A stretch of 64,000 nt of DNA, from contig JAWPHD010001267.1 of the NCBI GenBank assembly GCA_037043455.1, positions 275,819 to 339,818 on the forward strand, read 5' to 3'. The position numbers and the translations under genes are program-made. Position 1 is the stretch's first letter. Each line of letters starts with the position of its first letter. Positions 56,540 through 64,000 of this stretch are shown here, piece by piece. Source of the stretch: Cyrtodaria siliqua. Taxonomy: Eukaryota > Mollusca > Bivalvia > Adapedonta > Hiatellidae. The notes below the pieces were generated by a model that searched no databases, had not been told where the DNA came from, and saw only the letters and a program-made list of their open reading frames with translations.

Positions 56540-57560
56540 GTAAAAAAAAAACAAGTTTCAAAAGGGTAAATAAATCTAGTTTTATGACTTGTTAGCCTTA
56601 AACTATTAGAAAAGTGAATCGGCCATTGCAATTTGGAAGGAATGTTGTGTATGTCAACTGATTCCCGTGAAATTTGAACTTATATTATGCGAGTTAAAAT
56701 TAAGCTAAAAAATGTGATTGTAGAAAGTTAGAGACCTGGTACTCGGTAAATAGTCAAGTTTAAGAGATTTCAGACATACTGTCATAAAATATCATCTTTC
56801 CTGAATAAACAGTCCAAATGTTAGCCCACAGAACATTTTATTAAAATAATTGTGGGTTTTTAAACACGACCGGGTATTGAAAAATGGCAGGAGTACGGTA
56901 AAGTTCCATTATTTATTGGCAGGTAGCTAGTACAGTTCCGAAAAATGGCAGGCGTATGGTACAGTTCCAAAAACATCGGACGCTAAAGTCTTTTCTCCTT
57001 TGGTATAGTGGTGTAATTTCGAAAACACTAATGAAGAAGTACTGTATATAGAATTATATACATCTTCGGTCCTTCCATAAACGTTTAAGAAAACCCACCA
57101 ACCGTAGGGAAACGTGAATTTAGGCTCGTTTGAACCTTCATTCCGACGGTACAGTACAGAGGAAGACACGTTTTAATAACAATCGTATGTTGTGCTGAGT
57201 TACGTCCCCTTTTTATAATTCACCATTTATGATAACAGGCGTTTGGTATTTAGATGTTTTGGAATAGATTGAGAAACGCGGCAGTTGACGTTCTAATTCG
57301 GATTTCTTTATTGACAAACCTGGTTTTGCTAACTTGACTCCAAGGGATCCACTTTTCAGTATTTATATAAATGGTGAAGCAAGTTTTAATTCGGTTTGAT
57401 TTAATGACAAATTTAGGATTGGGTGTCTTACCAAAGTAAGATTGTTTGCATAATGGCAGCGATGAGTTTGACACTGCAGTTCGTCGAGAGGACTGATGAA
57501 CCACAACAGTCTGCTTATTACATTTGCGAATGTCGTTGGGCGGGCGGTGTCAAAATCAAT
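56540..57560. other. Gene-free stretch
   Basis: The phrase GGTACAGTTCC/GGTAAAGTTCC recurs with AAAATGGCAGG (56881, 56941), a short local repeat. No gene recognised. Confidence 0.4.
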
Positions 57561-57840
57561 AACGTTAATTAGCAATACGATATTTCGACGAAACTTGCTG
57601 TGTACATAGCTTATACAGAAAGGAAGCTTGGGATTGGATGTGAGGTCATTGGGGTCAAGGTCAAGGTTGCTGTTACTAATAATTAAAAAATCCTTTCCGC
57701 TCAATAACTTTTGTTATCAATGAGGTATTGTGACGAAACTTGTTACGTCCTACCTTGTTAGGTAGTTTATATAGAAAGGACGCTTAGAATACTGGGCCAA
57801 GGTCGAGCTCGCTGTTACTCAATCTCATTAAAACAAATCA
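57561..57840. repeat. About 125-bp dispersed repeat family D, two units
   Basis: Two diverged units each with GACGAAACTTG, a TATA..AAAGGA segment, GGTCAAGGTC-type sequence, GCTGTTACT and CTTTCCGCTCAATAACTTTT. The same family gives a longer array at 58640-59180. Confidence 0.72.
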
Positions 57841-58263
57841 TAGTTACGCGTTCATACTCTCCGCTTCTAGGATCTGCAACACTGCCTTGGAGGTCACGTC
57901 AGATCGACCTTTCATCTAATCAATACTCATGAGAAGATCAACTAAATTCAAACAATGAAATCGCGCGTTTCTTATGCACTTCAGATGATGTTCGAGTGAA
58001 CTGACCAAACGAAAATCCACATAAAACACATATCCGGATAAAAGATAAAGTCACCGTGTGTTATTGCTGTGGATTGCACGATAAATTCAAAGAAATGCAT
58101 TAAATGGCATGTTTTACATCAAGAATACGTAGAAAATCATTGGCGCGGTCATGTTATTTTGAAAACAATCGGAACATTCTATTTGTATTTGAAAAATATA
58201 TATTCTACCGAGATTATTGCGACATTATGCTTTCTATATAATATGTCTTACTTATTGCGTCTT
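57841..58263. other. Gene-free stretch
   Basis: Nothing recognised. Confidence 0.4.
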
Positions 58264-58375
58264 GCCCGTTTAGCTCAGTCAGTAAAGAGGTCGACTATTG
58301 CGACGTTCTATTATTATTACCAGCGAGTGTAATTTTAGTGTGGGTTACGAGTTCAACCCCGCGAAGCGGTACTTC
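58264..58375 (+). mobile_element. tRNA-like SINE head with widened A-B box spacing
   Basis: GCCCGTTTAGCTCAGTCAGT is a tRNA-like 5' end with A-box, and GGGTTACGAGTTCAACCCC a B-box-like T-arm, but they are roughly 25-30 nt farther apart than in tRNA. An ATTATTATTACC-containing insertion lies between. Probably a decayed SINE head of a third family. Confidence 0.5.
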
Positions 58376-58639
58376 TTTTTTTTTTGGTACCGCTATTGAA
58401 CTCCGTCAAACAATCTTGGATTTATTCAGTAAATATTAAATAATGGTTGGTGTTCTGTTTGTCAACGCAGTTATTTTGTGTTTTATAAGCTAAACGTTAC
58501 GGTCATTGTCCCTTTCAATACCGAGCGTAGACTGCTCCACAGCGTTTTGACTGAAACGTGAAATGGGACATGCGCAATGAAGCAGTCTATACCGAGCCTT
58601 ATAGCGTAGAGTATCGTAGCGTGATAAAGCGTCTGACGT

Positions 58640-59180
58640 TAATGAGATTGGCTGTTACTAAAAATAGAAAGACGGTTCCCGTTTAATTAATTTTGTTAGG
58701 AATGAGAGATTGCGACGAAACATGCTGTGTATGTGTCATATGGAAAGGATGATTGGGAGTGCATTTGAGGGCACTGGGATCAAATTCCAGGTCACTGTTA
58801 CTAAAACTAGAAAAACGGTTTCCGCTCTATAACTTTTGTGAATGAAATATTGCGACGAAACTTGATGTGTAGGTAGCTTATATGAAAGGAAGCTTGGGAT
58901 TGCATTAGATGTCACTTGGGTCAAGGTCAAGGTCAGTGTTACTAAAAATAAAAAAATGGATTGTGGGCTATGACTCTGGTTAGGAATGAGATATCGCAAC
59001 GCCATATGGAAAAAAAAGCTCAGCATTGCATTTTAGGTCACTGGGTCAAGGTCATGTCACTGTTACTAAAAATAAACAATTTTTTTCCGGGAAATAACCA
59101 GTTGGGAGTGAAATAATGAAGTGAAACTTGGTGTGTAGGTAAGTTACAGTATTGGAAAGACATATTGGAGTAACACTTTT
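58640..59180. repeat. About 125-bp dispersed repeat family D, tandem units
   Basis: Four or so units: GCGACGAAACTTG, GTGTAGGTAGCTTATATG, GGAAGCTTGGGATTGCATT, GGTCAAGGTCAAGGTCA and TGTTACTAAAAATAGAAA, followed by TTTCCGCTCTATAACTTTT. This arrangement is a common dispersed repeat type in marine invertebrates. Confidence 0.75.
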
Positions 59181-59747
59181 CAGAAAGCTTAGGGAAAACC
59201 TGGTTTTAGTGGAATTTCCACGTTTCTTATTTTAAGGGTGCCCTCTGGTGACGAATTAGCGAATCTGCGCATATTTTCGCGCAACGCCTATGTGGATGTT
59301 GTAAAATGTGGAAAGATGTTCCAAAATCATTAGTCATACATCCTTGGTACTTAGTATATATGTTCACAATCATGAACCCCACACATTGATGTAGGTTCGA
59401 TACTTATAGATTTTTATATGTCAGTTTTCATATCAGCCACCGTATCATCCCTGAGACCCTATATGTGCCCGAGGGCTTTAGCCTCGAGATATAATTCCTA
59501 CACATCTGATCTCTAAACTTTGCAATATTGTGCGACATACCAGGCTTTGAGTTTGATTTATTCATAATAATGGTATATCGCACACTTTTCCACAGTTTTG
59601 AGATCATATTTTAGAAACGATATATGATAAGTATTTTGTTTTTGACCCATAGTTTGTAAAACATTTATTTTTTGTTTAAATTGTTACATCTTTTGAGAGT
59701 TACCCTCCCTTTATATGAAAACATGAAATGTGCTGATAAATAGAGAA

Positions 59748-60190
59748 TATTATGTCAGTGCCTTTTACTATCAAGTTTATAAGGCGAGGCAGAGCCTCGC
59801 CATTCTTCGTTTTCGTGCCGAGCCTAATAAACTTGATAGTAAAAGGCACTGACGTAATATTCTAATTATCATGTAGATTATCCATATTTTCTGTAGGAAT
59901 TACTATTATTACCTATTTATCATGCAGATATGCACTTTTCTGCCTAATAAAGGGGTGACCTAATAAATTTTGCTTTATTAGGCACTGACCAGTAGAGCAA
60001 ATCGATGCGGAATCCCTCGGCGTTTATTGTACGTAACGTTATCTGACGTCATGCCCGTAACGTTGCCTGACGTCATAAAACAAACACGAAACAACAACAT
60101 GGCGGCGTCCTAGATAAGCGTAACATTCTGAGAAATAGGTAATAATAGTAATTCATACAGAACATGTGGATAATCTACATGATAAATAGA
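59748..60190. repeat. Modular foldback repeat, left copy
   Basis: Module M1 (59752-59858) is itself a palindrome with about 37-nt arms (GTCAGTGCCTTTTACTATCA and its inverse). M2 (about 59866-59918, TAGGAATTACTATTATTACC) follows. M3 (about 59920-60137) contains GCCTAATAAAGGGGTGACCT and two TGACGTCA sites. An inverted M2 (60138-60189) closes the unit. The M2-M3-inverted M2 structure can fold back on itself. Confidence 0.75.
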
Positions 60191-60269
60191 ATAGTATGTA
60201 TCTATATGAATATACATCTATATGCAAAAGCTGCCATTGAGTAAATAGTTCAAGGTACTAGTTTCAATA

Positions 60270-60500
60270 CTCGATAAGTATGCCCCACGAAGGGAGGCAT
60301 ATAGTAATCGCACCGTCCGTCCGTCCGTTTGTCCTTCCATCCGAAACAATCTTGTTCTCAGCCATAACTTTGACAGAACTGAAGGGATTTCCATGAAATT
60401 TACACACATGTTAACTACAATGAGAAGGTGTGTCATGTGCAATAATCGGGTTCGTACCTCAAAGGTCACATTTTCAGGTCAAAGGTCAAACTTTTCGGGG
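60270..60500 (+). repeat. Dispersed repeat family E (CCGTCCGTCCGT type)
   Basis: GCCCCACGAAGGGAGGCATA, CACCGTCCGTCCGTCCGTTT, GCCATAACTTTGACAGAAC, then CCATGAAATTTACACACATG and a GGTCA-rich end. This pattern is a widespread invertebrate dispersed repeat of unknown mechanism. The minus-strand open frame 60218-60469 is incidental. Confidence 0.72.
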
Positions 60501-60895
60501 TGTCTCTTATTGGTGACATTTCTTGTTACATCAAAATTGCTGTTTGTCCCTCTGAACTATTAAATGTTAAATACAAAACTTCAACCACTGATTTGTAAAC
60601 TACAGGCAAATCTCTTCTTTTATCTGCTTTCCTAATTGAATCCTCACGCAGGTAAGTTTATTTGAAAAGATACAGAAATACTAAATTGCAAAATTTAAAC
60701 CCTCTGCTTTAACCTGGTGTTGACCACTAACAGCGTGTTTTTAGTCAAGTGTTAATATGACCGACAATATACCGCTGACGACCGGCTATATATATATAAT
60801 TGACCGTTCTTTCTTTGAATTAAGACCATAAAATTCATGTGACAAAGTTTGTTTGTTTTTTTAAGGGGGGTGGGGATGACTGATCAGCAGCCGGA

Positions 60896-60946
60896 CATTG
60901 TAAACCCTGATCAGATTTACTCGCAGGCTGATCTGAGTTTACAATG
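60896..60946. repeat. Hairpin, 19-nt arms
   Basis: CATTGTAAACCCTGATCAG (60896-60914) and CTGATCTGAGTTTACAATG (60928-60946) pair with two mismatches around a 13-nt loop. Confidence 0.75.
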
Positions 60947-61356
60947 GACGCTAAAGCTAGTATAGTCGTGCTTAGGTTAATGATACCTGTTTATTCAGCT
61001 AATATTCACAGTAGTAAATACTTTTCTTTTTTTTACACGACAGAGTGCCATAGTTTCGGTATTACAAAACACATTTCTTTTTTAAATATAGAAAATAGTT
61101 CTAACGTTAACAAGTTTGTGTCAACAACGAATCATTGTTAATTTCAGTTAATATCATTGTTAATATCATTGTTAATATCAGTTATTTAACATGGATCATA
61201 CCTTTATAGGTATGTGATCAATTCTCCTGTATAATAGTTGATGGGTAAAGAAAACAGAGACGATCATAAAATGCTTAAACTTTATATTTAAACAAACAAC
61301 CTGTACATTTATGGTTATTATTCTCTAGGTGCTTTCCTTCTTAACCTATCGTGTCC

Positions 61357-61712
61357 TAGGTAATAATAGTAATTCCTACAGAAAATATGGATAATCTACA
61401 TGATAAATAGAGCTCGGCACGAAAACGACGTTTTCTAAGCCTCGCCTAATAAACTTGATAGTAAAAGGCACTGACATAATATTCTCTATTTCTCAGAATG
61501 GTACGCTTATCGAGGACGTCGCCATGTTGTTGTTGTTTTTTTTGTTTTATGACGTCAGGCAAATTTACGTGCATGACGTCAGATAACGTTACGTACAATA
61601 AACGCCGAGGGATTCCACATTGATTTGCTTTATTGGCCAGTGCCTAATTAAAGCAAAATTTAATAGGTCACCCCTTTATTAGGCAGAAAAGTGCATATCT
61701 GCATGATAAAAC
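61357..61712. repeat. Modular foldback repeat, right copy (inverted)
   Basis: Contains, inverted relative to the left copy, M2 (about 61357-61409), M1 (single, not palindromic, about 61410-61488) and M3 (about 61489-61712) with both TGACGTCA sites conserved. The order of modules differs from the left copy, indicating rearrangement. Confidence 0.75.
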
Positions 61713-63060
61713 ACATAACATGAGTCAAAGATCGCTTAAAGATATAAAATTCTTAAAATTGGTATGAAATAATAGAAAAAAACATAAATATTTGACCCCT
61801 TTATCGCAGATTTTCCGTCTATAAAAAAATGAAATATGGATAATCTTAAATTACCTCCCTTTAAATTGAATATTGTTTGAAATTCAAGTAACTGTAATTC
61901 AGCGTTAACATTAAATATTTCGAAAATTTCGTTTGCAAACGCATTTGTAGCGGTAATGCTAGTAAAACATGATGTCAAAAAAGATTTAACTGGCCCAGTT
62001 GTATAAGTGTTATAACTTATTTCTAAGAAAACACATTGACCTAAAAGTTTTAAAATATGTTCATGCAATCAGAGTAGACGATTTACTCATTATTTTGCAG
62101 TTTAACCGTATCTCTAATCGAGCACAAAATACATAAAACAATGAGAATATTATTGACATATTATTAGGTTGATACTTAGCAATTTGGTTTAGTATATTGT
62201 GGGATATATCACACTTCGAAATAGATTATTTGGATTTGATATAACATTGTGTTAACGTTAATTTTAATTATAACATGGCAGATGCTATTTTCAATATACA
62301 AACATATACAGATGCAAATACAACAGTCGGGTAAAATATACCATAAAAAGTGAAGTGGGGTGGGTAAATCAACATCTCTTTTAACGTATTTTGGTCATAT
62401 TGTGTATACTATATACTGATACACTGTTTATAATTCAATTAAATGTGATGTTTGTATATCAGGTGTATGTATGCCAGTCATTTGATATAATAAACAAAAC
62501 CAAAGCACATATGTCTATCTTTTTCTGTAATAAAATGATGGGTCTTTAACATTTTTAATTGTTAACTCTTTTAGATGAACACCGACCTATACTTGTTATC
62601 ACATTTATTTGATAACCTTATAATTCTCTATTATATACCAGTTTATTACAAATTTCTTGTCATTATTTCTATAAGTTTGTCTTGCCTAAAATTTGCCTAA
62701 AAATGCAATTTTCTGTGATTTTGTTTGTTTCATTAGAAGGTGTGCTGAAATTGGAAACTGAAAGATTTCTCCTATTTTTATCATTTTAAGGGTTTTCTTA
62801 CTTTTGCACTGATACTCATAACTATTTTTCATTTGTTTCTTATTTTTATCTAAAATATTGGATGATTTCTAAAGCATACCCAATTTCCAGCTGATTCTGA
62901 ATTTAAAACACCACTTTGCGGCTTTGGGGGTGTATTACTAAAGATTAATATTGCTAAAAAGTTAAATCACCAACACATCATTATTTTTCCAGAAACTGAC
63001 TAGTAATATGTTAGTCTTCATAAAAAACAGGGACATTAAATATTCTTGTTATACTGATAT
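61713..63060. other. Interior of the TTAA element, gene-free
   Basis: AT-rich. A 110-codon minus-strand open frame (61736-62068) has no recognised domain and no transposase motif. Confidence 0.45.
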
Positions 63061-63080
63061 TCACCAGAGGGCACCCTTAA

Positions 63081-63642
63081 ATGCTTGTATGGTGAAGTGA
63101 AGTGGCGAGTTTTTAGTCCGGGACTTGGCGTCTTTAATGGCATGATCGCAACGACGAGGCTTAATTCGTCTTGTGTGATGTCAGTCCTAGTATTGATACT
63201 TATTATGACTTGTTTGTGGGGTAAAGTTGTAGCTGTAAGTTTTAATTATGCTTGAATTAATTACACACACGGTATTGGAGCTTCGAATGTTGACAATGAT
63301 GAACGTTAATTTGACGTGGTCTTATGACAAATCCGGAATTGGGAGTCTTAAATGACTGGAGTCGCAATGTTACAGTCGCAATAATGTCTCAAGCGCGTGA
63401 TTGGTAGTCTCAGTTGGACTTGGTTTAATGTCGTCATATTCACTATAGTCGCCATAGTCTCAGTAAGACATGAGTTAGTGAACACATTGAAACTGCGAGT
63501 TTAGTCTTAGTTAAGGCTGCTTTGTTGAAATATAAAAAGCCTTGGTTTGGTTGGCATCGATTTTACTATAATTTGTGAAGGCTAGTGTTATGTTTAGTGG
63601 CACATAGAGATAAATAATTGGAATGTTGGTGTTTATTTGTAG
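63081..63642. other. Probable intron or upstream sequence of the PAN-like exon
   Basis: No exon recognised. Ends with a polypyrimidine-poor GTTTATTTGTAG acceptor directly before the exon at 63643. Confidence 0.4.
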
Positions 63643-63915
63643 GCGGATTGTGCCTCATATTGCAGTAGCAATCCAGCATGTCAGTCGTTTGCCCTTGACA
63701 GTACCACGGTCTTATCTAATATTCCCGGCAAATGCCTCGTTTATGGTAACTCAGTAACTTCGACTCACGAACTAGTGTCAAGTTATATGTGTTACGTCCA
63801 GAAAAAAGTCCCTGGTGTGGCGTTATCAACATTTGTACCATCGACACCAACAAGTACGGCAACTACTCCGTCGGCGACATTATCAACGAGTGTGCCATCT
63901 ACTCCAACCTCATCC
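63643..63915 (+). CDS. PAN/apple-like domain exon with Ser/Thr/Pro linker
   Basis: A 273-nt frame (91 codons) bounded by AG (63641-63642) and a perfect donor GTAAGT (63916-63921), phase 0 at both ends if read from GCG. It encodes ADCASYCSSNPACQSFALD and NIPGKCLVYGNS, with five Cys in a pattern like PAN/apple domains, a YMCYVQKK end, and a mucin-like linker (PSTPTSTATTPSATLSTSVP). Such modules occur in secreted or cell-surface adhesion proteins. No stop or frameshift interrupts it, and symmetric phase allows exon shuffling. The neighbouring exons are outside or unrecognised. The ORF at 51894 with a signal peptide is a remote candidate for a first exon, but nothing links them directly. Confidence 0.68.
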
Positions 63916-64000
63916 GTAAGTATATAATGGTGTTTGCTTTTAATAACATTAGTTCCAAGCACATAATAATGGGATGCCAATTTCAAATTATCTTCAAAAC

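Larger units (their letters stand above)
59236..63076. mobile_element. TTAA-flanked element with 16-bp terminal inverted repeats
   Basis: The left end GGGTGCCCTCTGGTGA (59236-59251) is perfectly inverted at the right end, TCACCAGAGGGCACCC (63061-63076). Both are flanked by TTAA (59232-59235 and 63077-63080), the duplication made by piggyBac and Kolobok-type transposases. The GGG start favours Kolobok-like, but the class is inferred. The 3.84-kb interior has no recognisable transposase; it holds other repeats (59748-60190, 60270-60500, 61357-61712). It is therefore non-autonomous or decayed with nested insertions. Confidence 0.75.

Overview
The window is AT-rich animal nuclear DNA with no bacterial features: no operons, no Shine-Dalgarno pattern, and long gene-poor stretches. 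It contains Polinton (Maverick) remnants, a 5'-truncated APE-type LINE, tRNA-derived SINEs, MITEs, satellites and single spliced-looking exons. The SINE bodies, the F54H12.2/F54H12.3-type Polinton proteins and the repeat flavour suggest a mollusc, most likely a bivalve. The species is not determinable from sequence alone.

Layout. 0-0.6 kb: C-terminus of a Polinton protein-primed DNA polymerase, running in from outside. 0.6-7.4 kb: non-coding DNA with a hairpin repeat, a 478-bp MITE (5.04 kb; sister copy at 14.92 kb) and a repeat copied again at 52.8 kb. 7.5-10.1 kb: a 45-copy, 57-bp EcoRI-type satellite with traces of 15-unit higher-order structure. 10.1-17.2 kb: SINE copies, minisatellites (32 bp x 8, 41 bp x 10) and old dispersed repeats. 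17.3-27.5 kb: decayed coding material (a basic small protein with a stop, a LINE, a THAP-like remnant, an unrecognised conserved-looking ORF, a C2H2 zinc-finger cluster). 27.9-28.65 kb: a 21-23-bp minisatellite.

30.7-34.37 kb is a minus-strand Polinton block: major capsid C-terminus, minor capsid/penton-like protein, adenain-like protease, PLA2 domain, chromodomain integrase. It is broken by frameshifts and cut off in the capsid gene by a 43-bp satellite (34.37-37.05 kb). The same satellite returns in the same orientation at 41.73-47.42 kb. Between the two arrays sits a 2-kb foldback palindrome (39.52-41.54 kb) whose arms are 22-bp-type minisatellite plus inverted copies of a helix-turn-helix exon ending at a splice-donor consensus.

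47.4-64 kb: SINEs, a 54-bp minisatellite (49.2-51.8 kb), a small secreted-protein-like ORF with five 51-bp repeats each carrying two GTAAGT donors, more dispersed repeats, a 3.84-kb TTAA-flanked element (59.24-63.08 kb) with internal inverted modules, and at the right edge a PAN/apple-like exon followed by a Ser/Thr/Pro linker. That last exon is the best candidate for an intact host-gene segment. Nearly everything else is mobile-element or tandem-repeat derived, so the many long open frames across the arrays should not be read as genes.
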